NCBI GenBank assembly: GCA_965653565.1
Contig: CBFHAI010000017.1
Coordinates: 14,250 to 78,249, forward strand
DNA length: 64,000 bases
Direction of reading: 5' to 3'
Source: JALCLA01 sp965653565
GTDB taxonomy: Bacteria > Pseudomonadota > Gammaproteobacteria > Xanthomonadales > Xanthomonadaceae
Position 1 is the stretch's first letter, and every line of letters begins with the position of its first letter. Below, one piece after another: positions 14,968 to 23,823 of the stretch. The position numbers and the translations under genes are program-made. Below the pieces are notes generated by a model. It was not told the origin of the DNA, searched no databases, and saw only the letters and a program-made list of their open reading frames with translations.

Positions 14968-17900
14968 CTGCGGCGACGGCTTTCTGCAGCGGCGCGCGCA
15001 ACGCCTCCGGCGCGGCGGCGATGACGCGCGCGAGTTCGTCGCGGGCGGCGGCTTCGGCGACGCCGGCCGCCTGGGCGTCGCCGCTGCGCCGCAAGGCTTC
15101 GGCGCCGAGTTGATGAATGCGCCAGCCGCGCGCGAACGCGCCGGTTTCCTGCAGCCACTGCAGGGCTTCGCGATACTGTGCCGCCGCTGCATCGTCCGAC
15201 AGCGATCCGCGCGCCAGCGCGGCTTCGCAGCGTGCCAGCAGCAGCGGACGATTGCCGAGTGCGCGTAGTGCTTCATCGAGATCGGCAGCCACATCATCGC
15301 GTTCGACGCGCACCTGCAATTGCAGCGCGCGCACGCCGGCCTGCGTCGCCAGCGTCTCGGCCTCGGCGAGTGCCGCCTGCGCCGCGGCGGCATCGCCTTC
15401 GAGCCGCAGGATGGCGGCGCGCTGTATCGCGGCGATCGCCTTCTGTTCGCTCGATGCTTCGGCGAGCAAGCCGGCAGCGCCGTCGAGCACCGACTTCGCG
15501 CCGCTCGCGTCCGCGGCGGCCAGATGCACGCGCGCGCGCAGCAACGCGGCGTCGGCCAGGCCGCGCCGATCGTCGCGTTCGGTGAACAAGGCCTGCGCGT
15601 GCGCCAGTTGTTCGAGCGCGCGCGCGGTGTCGCCTTGCAGGATGTCGAGTTCCGCCAGGTTGCGTCGCGTGACCGCCGCTTCTTCCGCCATCTGCTGGCT
15701 TTCGGCGGTTTCCAGCGATTCGGCCAGCAGTTTGCGGGCGGCGTCCCAGCGGCCGCGGGAAATTTCGAGCAGGCCGAGATTCTGCCGCGTGCGCGCGTGG
15801 CCGTTCAGATCCTGCAGCTTGGTGAAGGCCTGGTCGGCCTGTCGCCAATAGACTTGCGCGCTGTCGTAGTCGCCGAGCTGGTAATGAGCGAAGCCGATGT
15901 TGTTGAGGCTTTCGGCCGAGCCGAAGGCATCGTCGATCGCTTCGCGGCCGCGCAGCGCGCGGCGATACGCATCGAGCGCGGCGGCGTAATCGCCGCGTTC
16001 CTCGGCCAGCAGGCCCAGTTCGTTATCGATCGCGGCCAGACCGCTGCGGTCGTCGAGCGCTTCGAACAGGGCGCGCGCTTCCTCGAGATATTTCGCGGCC
16101 GCGTCATGCTCGCCGCGGATGGTGGCGATCTGCGCCAGATTGCGCAGGCTGCTCGCGACGCCGCGCCGGTTGCCGATCGCGCCGCGCAATTCGACCGCCT
16201 TGCGGTATTGCTCCTGCGCGTCTTCCATCTGGCCAAGACGTGCGTAGCCGACACCGAGCGCGTTGATCGTTTCGGCTTCGCCGTAGGCATTGCGTCCGCG
16301 TTTGAACAACACCAGCGCGCGCACCAGATATTCATCGACCGCGGCGCGGAATTCGCCGCGCAGGATCGAATATTTGCCGAGCGCGAACCAGGCGCGCGGT
16401 TCGCCCGGATCGCGCCGCACGATGCTGCGCAAGGTGGCGATCGCCGCCGCCAGATCGCCGCCGTCGCCCTGCACGGTAGCCAGTTGCAGGGCGGTGGCGA
16501 GATCGTCCGGCGAGGTCGCGACGCGTGCTTGCAGCAGGGCGGCGGCGCGTTCGATATCGTCTTCGAAGAACGCGGCCATGGCATCGAAGCGCGCTTGCAG
16601 CGATGCGGCGACGCGGCGTTTCGCGGTCGATGCGGCGGTGGCGCGATCGCCTGCGAGCCATGCCGTTTCCGCCAGCGCCAGTGCAGCGACGTCATCCGTC
16701 GGCGCGGCGGCCAGTGCGGCGGCGAATGCCTGCTGCGCCTCGTCGAGTTTGCCCTGCAGGCGCAGCCGCAAGCCGTTGCCGTAGGCATCGAGCGATTCGG
16801 GTGTCGACGGTGCGAATCCGGCGAAATCGCCGTCGGGCACCACCGCGCGCATCGCCTGCGCCAAGGCCGTGGCGGGATCGGCATCGAGCGCGATTTCACT
16901 TTCGGCAGCGGCCTGCGGTTGCCACCACGCCTGCAACCTCGATCCATCCGGCGCATACGCCAGCCGCAACACGCGCGCGCCCGGCAATTCGGCGCGCAAC
17001 GCGTCGGGCTTGATGCTGCCGCCGTCGGGCAGCGCGAATTGCGCGAGCGCCTGGCGCGTGCGTTCGGCATCGACCACGGCGACGTGCGATTGCAGCCCGA
17101 TGCGCGCGTGATCGGCCAACGCTTCGAGCCGCAGCGCCTGTGGTGCATCGGTGCCGGTCGAGGCGATCACCAGCACGCGATCGGGCGGCGGTTCGGCCGG
17201 TGCCACGGCAGGTTGCGGCCACCATTGCCAGGCGGCCAGCGCCGCGGCGGCGATGGCGACCGTGACCGCGCCGCCGATGCCGCGCCGCCGCCATTTCCAG
17301 GCGTCGAACGGCGCGCGCCGCGCATCGATCGCGATGACGACATCGGCGGCGGTCTGGAATCGATGCGATGGTGTCGTGCGCAACAGGCGTGCGACCAGCG
17401 CGTCGACCCACACCGGCGCATCCGGCCGTGCGCGCCGCAGCGGTGCGGGCGTGCCGCTCAAACGCTGCGAAATCGATTCGGACGGCGTCGCCGCATCGAA
17501 CGGCAACTTGCCGCTGAGCATTTCGTACAGCAACAACCCGAGCGCATACAGATCGCTGCGCGCATCGACGTTGACGCCGCGCGCCTGTTCGGGCGACAGA
17601 TAATCGGGCGTGCCGACGATCGCGCCCGAGTGCGTCAGGCCGCTGCTGCCGAGCGAACGCGCGACGCCGAAATCGGCGATGCAGGCGCGGCCGTCGCGGT
17701 CGATCAGCACGTTCGACGGTTTCAGGTCGCGATGCACGACGCCGCGCGCATGCGCCGCGCCGAGGCCTTCCGCCAGTTGCCGCGCGATCGACAGGGCCTG
17801 CTCGATCGGCAGCGCGCCTTCGCGATCGAGTTTGCGATCGAGCGCTTCGCCTTCGATCAGGTCCATCGTGATGAACCAGCGTTCGCCGTCGCGCGCGATG

Positions 17901-18190
17901 TCGTGGATGCGCACCACGTGGGCGCTCGACACCTGCCGCGCCAGCAGCAATTCCTGCCGGAAACGTTCGAAGGCTTCGGGGCGCTGCGCCAGTTCCGGCC
18001 GCAGCAGTTTCACCGCGACCGGCACGTTCAAGGCGGTGTCGAAGGCGCGGTAGACGACGCCCATGCCGCCGATGCCGAGCAGGCCGTCGATGCGATAGCG
18101 TTCGGCGAGCAGGGCACCCGGCGCCAGGTCGGCGCCGGCGTAGATTCCGGTGACGGTAGCCGTGGACGGCGTCGCCGTGGGTTCGGTCAT
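14957..18190 (-). CDS. Membrane Ser/Thr protein kinase with C-terminal TPR repeats
   Basis: A 1077-residue eukaryotic-like kinase. The kinase domain spans about 32-290: glycine loop GIGGMG (39-44), Lys61, HRDLKPSN with Asp155, DFG at 173-175 and activation-loop GTPDYLSPEQARG. A transmembrane helix follows at about 304-323, then a proline-rich stretch, a domain of about 130 residues with no obvious family, and many TPRs from about 450 to 1000 (for example YARLGQMEDAQEQYRKAVELRG). Topology predicts a cytoplasmic kinase and a periplasmic TPR region. The start at 18190 overlaps the FHA gene stop by four bases. Confidence 0.94.
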   Translation of the reverse strand: MTEPTATPSTATVTGIYAGADLAPGALLAERYRIDGLLGIGGMGVVYRAFDTALNVPVAVKLLRPELAQRPEAFERFRQELLLARQVSSAHVVRIHDIARDGERWFITMDLIEGEALDRKLDREGALPIEQALSIARQLAEGLGAAHARGVVHRDLKPSNVLIDRDGRACIADFGVARSLGSSGLTHSGAIVGTPDYLSPEQARGVNVDARSDLYALGLLLYEMLSGKLPFDAATPSESISQRLSGTPAPLRRARPDAPVWVDALVARLLRTTPSHRFQTAADVVIAIDARRAPFDAWKWRRRGIGGAVTVAIAAAALAAWQWWPQPAVAPAEPPPDRVLVIASTGTDAPQALRLEALADHARIGLQSHVAVVDAERTRQALAQFALPDGGSIKPDALRAELPGARVLRLAYAPDGSRLQAWWQPQAAAESEIALDADPATALAQAMRAVVPDGDFAGFAPSTPESLDAYGNGLRLRLQGKLDEAQQAFAAALAAAPTDDVAALALAETAWLAGDRATAASTAKRRVAASLQARFDAMAAFFEDDIERAAALLQARVATSPDDLATALQLATVQGDGGDLAAAIATLRSIVRRDPGEPRAWFALGKYSILRGEFRAAVDEYLVRALVLFKRGRNAYGEAETINALGVGYARLGQMEDAQEQYRKAVELRGAIGNRRGVASSLRNLAQIATIRGEHDAAAKYLEEARALFEALDDRSGLAAIDNELGLLAEERGDYAAALDAYRRALRGREAIDDAFGSAESLNNIGFAHYQLGDYDSAQVYWRQADQAFTKLQDLNGHARTRQNLGLLEISRGRWDAARKLLAESLETAESQQMAEEAAVTRRNLAELDILQGDTARALEQLAHAQALFTERDDRRGLADAALLRARVHLAAADASGAKSVLDGAAGLLAEASSEQKAIAAIQRAAILRLEGDAAAAQAALAEAETLATQAGVRALQLQVRVERDDVAADLDEALRALGNRPLLLARCEAALARGSLSDDAAAAQYREALQWLQETGAFARGWRIHQLGAEALRRSGDAQAAGVAEAAARDELARVIAAAPEALRAPLQKAVAADGP

Positions 18191-19077
18191 GGGGCCAGGG
18201 CGTGCGCGTGCTCGATGTCGTGCCAGGCAGGCGCGTTGGCGGCCAGGCGCTCGAGCGACTCGGCGGCGCGGCTGGCCGCGATCCACATCGCGGCGCGCTC
18301 GCCGAAGGCGTCGAGCAGTTCCATGTCCATCTGCGTGATCGCCGCGCCGGGCTGGCGATTGTCGGCATAGACCAGCGCGAGTACTTCGCCGCCCACCAGC
18401 AGCGGCAGGGCGACCAGGCTGCGCAGGCCGGCGGCGACCACCGACGCGCGCGCGGCCAGCGCCGGATCGCTGCCGACGTCGTTGAGCACCACCGCGCTGC
18501 GTTCGCTCAGCGCGCGCTGCACGGCGCCGACGCTGCCGAGGAATTCGCGCGATCGCAGCGCGGCCGGATCGAGCCCGTGCGCGGCGCCGACGCGCCAGCC
18601 TTCGGCATTGCGCAGCAACAGGAAGCCGCGTTCGCAGTCGGCCAGTTGCACCACGGCGCGCAGCGTATCGCCGAGCAGATCGGGCAGGTCGGTGTGGCGG
18701 GCGAGGCCTTCGCTCAGCGCCTGCGAGGCGGCGCGGCGTTCGCTCCAGCGCTGCGCGGCGCGCGCTTCGGATTGCGCATCGAACAGCACGAATTCGCAGT
18801 GCACATCGCCGAAGCGCAACCAGGCCGGGCTCCCGAGTTCGGCTTCCGGCCGGTTCTGGCCGTCGACGAAGCTGCCGTTCTTGCTGCCCAGGTCGCGCAG
18901 GGTCCAGCGGCCGTCTTCGCAGCGCAATTCGGCGTGCGTGCGCGACACCGAGGCGTGCTCGACGCGCAGTCCGCATTCGGGGCCGCGGCCGATGCGGCAG
19001 ACGCTGTCGCGCACCCAGCGCACCGCGGCGGGGCGATCGGGAACGTAGGCGGTCAGGCGCGCGGGCATAAGCCCCAT
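18187..19077 (-). CDS. FHA and GAF domain protein
   Basis: A 296-residue protein joining an N-terminal FHA domain (about 20-110), which reads phosphothreonine, to a GAF domain (about 125-285). The phosphopeptide-binding residues are intact: Arg31 in CRIGRG, the S-x-T-H of SVSRTHAE, and Asn67-Gly68 in SKNGSF. The GAF part reads TDLPDLLGDTLRAVVQLADC onward and may bind a small ligand or act in dimerisation. It is first in the operon and is followed with a four-base overlap by the Ser/Thr kinase, its likely partner. ATG 19068 is an alternative start with a closer G-rich ribosome site. Confidence 0.92.
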   Translation of the reverse strand: MGLMPARLTAYVPDRPAAVRWVRDSVCRIGRGPECGLRVEHASVSRTHAELRCEDGRWTLRDLGSKNGSFVDGQNRPEAELGSPAWLRFGDVHCEFVLFDAQSEARAAQRWSERRAASQALSEGLARHTDLPDLLGDTLRAVVQLADCERGFLLLRNAEGWRVGAAHGLDPAALRSREFLGSVGAVQRALSERSAVVLNDVGSDPALAARASVVAAGLRSLVALPLLVGGEVLALVYADNRQPGAAITQMDMELLDAFGERAAMWIAASRAAESLERLAANAPAWHDIEHAHALAP

Positions 19078-19203
19078 CTTAACGCGCTCGCGGCGCGCGC
19101 GAACCCCGGAACTGTGGCGCCGCTCACGGGCGCGCAATCCACTGTGGACGAATTGGCGGGATCGATTCGATGCAGGATCGAACTCCCCCGCAGAGCGCGA
19201 TTA

Positions 19204-20031
19204 TCAGTCGCCGTAGTCGCGCTTGAAGCCGACGCTGAATTTCAACGTGGCGGCCCCGCCGAGCAACTCGCCGGCGAGGTTGTTGTTGCGATTGGTGGGC
19301 GTCCACTGATTCGGGATATAGGTGCCCGAGCGTTCGGACACCCGCGCGCGCAGCGCATCGATGCCGGCGATGGCGTCGGCATAGCGTCCGTCGTCGACCG
19401 CGTCTTGCACCGTGTCGAGCAAGTCGTCGAGCGGCACGCGCTCGGTGCTGGCGAGCAGCGCCGTCTTGCCGCGCAGATAGGCCAGCTTCTGCGCGATCAC
19501 CACGTCGGTGTCGCGCAGATCCGCCAGCACCAGGAATTGCGAGAAACCGCCGGTGGTGCCGCGCGTGCGCACGCTGCCGGGCAGCACTTCTTCGGTGATG
19601 TCGCGGAACTGCCCGCCGAGCAGCGAAGCCTTGAACAGGCGCAGCCGCGACCCTTCCGTATAAGGCAACAGATGGGTGTGGACTTCCACGTGCACGGTGT
19701 TGTTCATCGCAAAGCCGCTGCCGGCCGGCGGTTCGATGGTGATCAGCAGCGGCAGCGACGAGGTGAGCGACGACAACAGCCCGGCCAATTGCTGCAGCAG
19801 CGGCAGATCGAACAACGGATTGAGCAGCCGCGCCGTGATGCCCAGATTCTGCGGCGCCAGATTGGTCGGCTGGTCGAAAGTCAGCGTGACGTCGGCCGAG
19901 ACATTGCCGGCCAGCGAAATCTGCGCGGTGGCCGTATTGCCGGCCACTTCCACGACGACAGCGCCATGCGCCACCGGGGCGACCAACACCAGCACCGACA
20001 ACAAAAACCGTAGCCCGATCGACCTGCGCAT
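19204..20031 (-). CDS. Secreted protein of unknown function (possibly DUF6689)
   Basis: A 275-residue protein with a clear Sec signal peptide (MRRSIGLRFLLSVLVLVAPVAHGA), which is why I start at 20031. The mature part begins with a beta-rich region (AVVVEVAGNTATAQISLAGN), continues with a leucine-rich stretch (LPLLQQLAGLLSSLTSSLPLL) and ends SVGFKRDYGD. I recall a Lysobacterales family called DUF6689 with this look but cannot confirm it. No enzymatic motif is visible. It is divergent from the secreted protease and shares its upstream region, including a 16-base palindrome. Confidence 0.72.
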   Translation of the reverse strand: MRRSIGLRFLLSVLVLVAPVAHGAVVVEVAGNTATAQISLAGNVSADVTLTFDQPTNLAPQNLGITARLLNPLFDLPLLQQLAGLLSSLTSSLPLLITIEPPAGSGFAMNNTVHVEVHTHLLPYTEGSRLRLFKASLLGGQFRDITEEVLPGSVRTRGTTGGFSQFLVLADLRDTDVVIAQKLAYLRGKTALLASTERVPLDDLLDTVQDAVDDGRYADAIAGIDALRARVSERSGTYIPNQWTPTNRNNNLAGELLGGAATLKFSVGFKRDYGD

Positions 20032-20146
20032 TGCGCCGCTCCCACCTGAGGGCTCGCACCAGTCCGGCGCGGGCGACACGACTATATGCCCGCGCCCGAC
20101 ATCGCTGCCCGAACGGAGCCTAAACCGTATTTGCCGAACAGGGAAA

Positions 20147-20162
20147 TGGGGGAATTCCCCCA
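20147..20162. promoter_or_regulatory. Perfect 16-base palindrome, candidate operator
   Basis: TGGGGGAATTCCCCCA is a perfect palindrome midway between the divergent genes starting at 20031 (minus) and 20268 (plus). A related half-site, CTGGGGATTT, follows at 20169-20178. G-tract/AATT/C-tract palindromes of this type look like sites for dimeric regulators, NarL-family proteins among them. The binding protein is unknown. Confidence 0.5.
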
Positions 20163-20267
20163 CGCGACCTGGGGATTTGGCCCGATGCCGAGCCGGGCAT
20201 GGCGCGGTGACATTCGACATCACCCAAGCCCCTGCAGCGCGGGCCCCCATTATCCGGAGTCGTCGCC

Positions 20268-22754
20268 ATGATCGTTCGCTGCGTTCCCCTCAAAACCCGT
20301 CTTTTCCTCGGTATTGCCGCGGCCTTCGCCAGCGGTGCGGCGTGCGCCGATGCGCATCTGGGCGCCGAACTGGTGCAACGGCTGAGCTCCGCGTTGCCTA
20401 CGGATGAGCTCGAAGTGGTGATCACCTATGATCGCAGCGGCCCGCCCGATGCCGCGCAATTGTCCCTGCTGCAATCGCTCGGCATCCAGCGCGGCGCCAG
20501 CATGCGTTCGCTGCCGATTGTCGGCGCGCTCGCCACGCCGTCGGAACTGGCGGCGCTGGCGCAGCGTGACGACGTCGCGGCGATCCATCTTAATTCGCAG
20601 CTGCGCTACTTCAATCACGCGTCACGGCAGATAAGCGGCGCCGCGCGCGCGGTCGACAATCCGTCCGACTTCGGCCGGGTCACGCCGTTCAGCGGACGCG
20701 GCGTCGGAGTGGTGGTGCACGACTCCGGCGTCGACGCCACGCACATGGATCTGCAGTACGGCGAACACGTCGTGCAGAACGTGCAGGCCGTGCTCAACCT
20801 GCACGCGCTCGACGCCATGCTGCCCGTCACCTATCTCGAAGGCGTGCCCGATTCGGACATCAGTTCCGGCCACGGCACGCATGTCGCCGGCACCGTCGGC
20901 GGCACCGGCGAACGTTCGAGCGGACTGCATCGCGGCGTCGCGCCGGGCGCCGATCTGATCGGCTACGGCTCGGGCGCGGCGATCGCCGTGCTCGATGCGG
21001 TGGGCGGTTTCGATTACGCCATCACCAATCAGCATCGCTTCGCGTCGCCGATCCGCGTCATCACCAATTCCTGGGGCAGTTCGGGCAAGTTCGATCCGGC
21101 CGATCCGGTGAACGTGGCCTCGTACGAAGCCTACAAGCGCGGCATGGTGGTGCTGTTCGCGGCCGGCAACGATGGCCCCGGCGAAGACACCCACAATCCC
21201 TACGCGCAGGCGCCGTGGGTGATCTCGGTGGGCGCCAGCGAAAAGGACGGCGTGCTCACGTCGTTCTCGTCGCGCGGCAAACGCGGTGAAAGCGGCGATT
21301 TCACCACGCCCGATGGCGTCGCCTGGACCTACGTCAACCAGCCGACCATCGTCGCCACCGGCGTCGATATCATCTCCACGCGCACCGTCACCGGCGCACT
21401 GCCGCTGCTGGCAGCGCAGCAGGACATCGAAACGCTCGAGCCGGCGCACCTGCCGTTCTACACCGTGATGAGCGGCACTTCGATGGCGACGCCGCACGTC
21501 GCCGGCATCGTGGCGCTGATGCTCGAAGCCAACCCGGATCTCGACCCGCTCGAGGTCAAGGACATCCTCGAACGCACCGCCAGCAATATGAGCGGCCGGC
21601 TCGCGTGGGAAGCCGGCGCCGGCCACGTCAACGCTTACGCGGCGCTCGCCGAGGCTGCCGGGCTGCGCGACGACTACGGCCGCACCGTCAATCCGCTGCG
21701 CAGCTTCAACAGCAACGCGCTGCTCGCGCCGGGCGCCGCGCCGCTGCCGTTCTCGCTCGACTTCCTGCCGGTGGGACCGGTCGAGGAAATGAGTTTCCAG
21801 GTCGGCGCCGACGTGGCGTGGGTGTCGGGGCGCGCCGCCCACGGCGACCACACGCGCCCCCAACGGAGCACCCCTCCGAGCCGCGCGCGCGACGGCTCGG
21901 CGATTTCTCTACCCTTGCTCGGCAGCACCGTGGCTGCCGGCGGTCCGGGCAAGGCGGGCACATGGAAGGTGACCGTGCGTGGCATCGGTTCGGTGTCGGG
22001 CGTCGTTCTCGATCCGCTCGCTGTCAGTAACGGCGTGGGCCTGCCGGGCACGGTCAACGGCGAGATCGGCTTCATCAACAGCGGCGGCTACACCGGGCTC
22101 GACGACATCGCCTCGCATCCGGCGCGCGCCGCGATCGAATACGCCGTCGGCAACCGTCTGGTCGATGGCTACTCGACGAAAAAATTCCAGCCCGACGCCA
22201 ACCTCAAGCGCAGCGAACTCGCGCAGTACCTGACGATGGGCACGAGCCTGCGCCAGGATCTGCCGCTCAGCGGTCTGCCGCGCTTCGCCGATCTGGCGCC
22301 GACGCATGCGGCCTACGCCTTCGCCGAAGCCGCCGTCGCGCCGGCCGCGCCGCTGCGCGATGCGAGCCAGACCCAGGACGGCGCGATGCAATTGATCAAC
22401 GGCGCGTTCCAGCCCGACGCCGCCGTGACACGTTCGGACCTCGCCTACGCGCTGGTGCAAAGCCTCGCCTTGCAGGACGAAGCGCGCGCTTTCGCCGGAA
22501 CCGTGACGGTGCTTTACGGCGGTCAGCGCATCGCGCTCGACGACAACGCAGCGATCCCCGCCGCGCGCCGCGGCTATGTGCAGCTCGCGCTCGATCAGGG
22601 CCTGATCAACGCGCGCTTCACCATCACGCAAGGCCCGTTCGATCTGCAGCCGAAGGTCCACGCCTGGTTCGACCCGGGCACGCGCGTCACGCGCGCGGCC
22701 TACGCGGTGGCGGCCGGACGCTACCTGGAGCAGTACCTGCTCGCGACCGACTGA
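20268..22754 (+). CDS. Secreted subtilisin-like serine protease (S8) with C-terminal SLH-like repeats
   Basis: An 828-residue exported protease. A signal peptide (to about residue 27, TRLFLGIAAAFASGAACA) precedes an inhibitor-like propeptide (about 30-125). The S8 catalytic triad is complete: Asp152 (VVHDSGVD), His202 (SSGHGTHVAG) and Ser405 (SGTSMATPH), with Asn301 for the oxyanion hole (AAGND). A beta-rich domain follows (about 480-610), then three repeats resembling S-layer-homology modules (about 620-660, 680-745 and 765-825). A CGGAG ribosome site precedes the ATG. Possible roles are extracellular proteolysis and cell-surface attachment. Confidence 0.92.
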   Translation: MIVRCVPLKTRLFLGIAAAFASGAACADAHLGAELVQRLSSALPTDELEVVITYDRSGPPDAAQLSLLQSLGIQRGASMRSLPIVGALATPSELAALAQRDDVAAIHLNSQLRYFNHASRQISGAARAVDNPSDFGRVTPFSGRGVGVVVHDSGVDATHMDLQYGEHVVQNVQAVLNLHALDAMLPVTYLEGVPDSDISSGHGTHVAGTVGGTGERSSGLHRGVAPGADLIGYGSGAAIAVLDAVGGFDYAITNQHRFASPIRVITNSWGSSGKFDPADPVNVASYEAYKRGMVVLFAAGNDGPGEDTHNPYAQAPWVISVGASEKDGVLTSFSSRGKRGESGDFTTPDGVAWTYVNQPTIVATGVDIISTRTVTGALPLLAAQQDIETLEPAHLPFYTVMSGTSMATPHVAGIVALMLEANPDLDPLEVKDILERTASNMSGRLAWEAGAGHVNAYAALAEAAGLRDDYGRTVNPLRSFNSNALLAPGAAPLPFSLDFLPVGPVEEMSFQVGADVAWVSGRAAHGDHTRPQRSTPPSRARDGSAISLPLLGSTVAAGGPGKAGTWKVTVRGIGSVSGVVLDPLAVSNGVGLPGTVNGEIGFINSGGYTGLDDIASHPARAAIEYAVGNRLVDGYSTKKFQPDANLKRSELAQYLTMGTSLRQDLPLSGLPRFADLAPTHAAYAFAEAAVAPAAPLRDASQTQDGAMQLINGAFQPDAAVTRSDLAYALVQSLALQDEARAFAGTVTVLYGGQRIALDDNAAIPAARRGYVQLALDQGLINARFTITQGPFDLQPKVHAWFDPGTRVTRAAYAVAAGRYLEQYLLATD

Positions 22755-22781
22755 TTGCTTTTCGCGGCATGGCGGTGCCGA

Positions 22782-22809
22782 CGGCCCGGAGCGATCCGGG
22801 CCGTTTTTT
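22782..22809 (+). terminator. Rho-independent terminator of the S8 protease gene
   Basis: A perfect 9-base stem, CGGCCCGGA with TCCGGGCCG, closes a GCGA loop and is followed by six T residues. It begins 28 bases after the protease stop codon. Confidence 0.92.
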
Positions 22810-22883
22810 ATGGACGTTTCTTGTGCGGCGGGCTTTCATGCGCCGCTGGCTATGCTCGGATTTTCCGACCCGCGGAGACCCCG

Positions 22884-23240
22884 ATGCAGCGCAAACATTT
22901 TCGTTTCGGCGAAGGCTTCCGCACCGCCATGACGGTGCGCCGCGTGCAGGCCGCCGAGATGGTGATTCCGCCGGGCGGCCAGGAAGGCGACGACGAGAAC
23001 CGCCATCGCGGTGCCGACCAGTGGCTGTTCGTGGTGAGCGGCACCGGCCTAGCCGTGGTCGAGAGCAAGCGCGTGCCGCTGAAGGCCGGCACGCTGCTGG
23101 TGATCGAGCGCGGCGAACGCCACCAGGTACGCAACACCGGGCGCACGCTGCTCAAGACCGTCAACTTCTACTATCCGCCGGCGTTCGACGGCAACGGCGA
23201 TCCGAAGGGTCCGGGACGCGCGACGCGCAGATCGAAGTGA
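22884..23240 (+). CDS. Cupin domain-containing protein
   Basis: A 118-residue single-cupin protein. The metal-binding pattern reads NRHRGADQWLFVVSGTGLAV for motif 1 and GERHQVRNTGRTLLKTVNFY for motif 2. The start at 22884 follows a GGAGA ribosome site and gives MQRKHFRFGEGFRTA; the reading frame upstream contains the preceding terminator. It stands alone between that terminator and a convergent isochorismatase-like gene. The substrate is unknown. Confidence 0.85.
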   Translation: MQRKHFRFGEGFRTAMTVRRVQAAEMVIPPGGQEGDDENRHRGADQWLFVVSGTGLAVVESKRVPLKAGTLLVIERGERHQVRNTGRTLLKTVNFYYPPAFDGNGDPKGPGRATRRSK

Positions 23241-23253
23241 ATCGATACGCGAT

Positions 23254-23823
23254 CTACTTCGCCGCGGACACTTTGCGTGGAATGCGGATCGACGTCGACG
23301 CCGCCACCGGAATCCGCATCGCATCGTCGAGCACCGCCAGCGCGCGCCGGTTGCGCGCCGCGCTGGGCGAGGCGCAACAATCGCGCGGCACGTGCATCTC
23401 GAACTCGCGCATATTGCCTTCGATCGCCGTCGCCAGCACGCAGCCGTCGCCGGCAACGCCGGCGAGCACGACGCGGCGGATATGCAGATCGCGCAGCAAC
23501 GCATCGAGCGGCGTGGCGAAGAACGCACTCTGCTGCGGCTTGAGCACGAAATAATCGTCGTCGTCCGGCACCAGCAGGCGCGCCAGCCAGGCGCCGGGCA
23601 TGTCCGGCGCCGTGCACGCCTGCACCACTTGGGAAAAATTCGAACGCCACTTGCCGTGATTGTCGTTGGCGTAGATCACCGGCCAGCCGGCGCGTTTGAA
23701 GCGCCTTCGCAGCGCCGCGATGCGCGGCGCCACCGGGCGCACCTGCCGCAACAACTGTGGTGCTTCCGGAAAGTCGAACCGGTTCATCACATCGACGATG
23801 AGCAGCGCGGAGCGGGTGGTCAT
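23254..23823 (-). CDS. Isochorismatase-like cysteine hydrolase
   Basis: A 189-residue hydrolase of the isochorismatase/nicotinamidase superfamily. The catalytic triad appears as Asp11 (LLIVDVMNRFDF), Lys95 (VLKPQQSAF) and Cys128 (AGVAGDGCVLA). The start at 23823 (MTTRSALLIVDVMN) puts the first strand at the N-terminus as in the family; the longer frame upstream is unrelated. Substrates in this superfamily range from nicotinamide to isochorismate and urea derivatives, so the reaction cannot be assigned. It is convergent with the cupin gene. Confidence 0.88.
   Translation of the reverse strand: MTTRSALLIVDVMNRFDFPEAPQLLRQVRPVAPRIAALRRRFKRAGWPVIYANDNHGKWRSNFSQVVQACTAPDMPGAWLARLLVPDDDDYFVLKPQQSAFFATPLDALLRDLHIRRVVLAGVAGDGCVLATAIEGNMREFEMHVPRDCCASPSAARNRRALAVLDDAMRIPVAASTSIRIPRKVSAAK

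Noticed and set aside
15320..18370. A 1016-codon open frame on the plus strand across the Ser/Thr kinase gene
   Set aside because: It is the antisense shadow of a GC-rich gene with strong codon bias. The minus strand encodes clear kinase and TPR motifs in the same bases; the plus-strand product has no family features.
22755..22883. Upstream extension of the cupin frame
   Set aside because: It would include the terminator hairpin of the protease gene; the ATG at 22884 has its own ribosome site.
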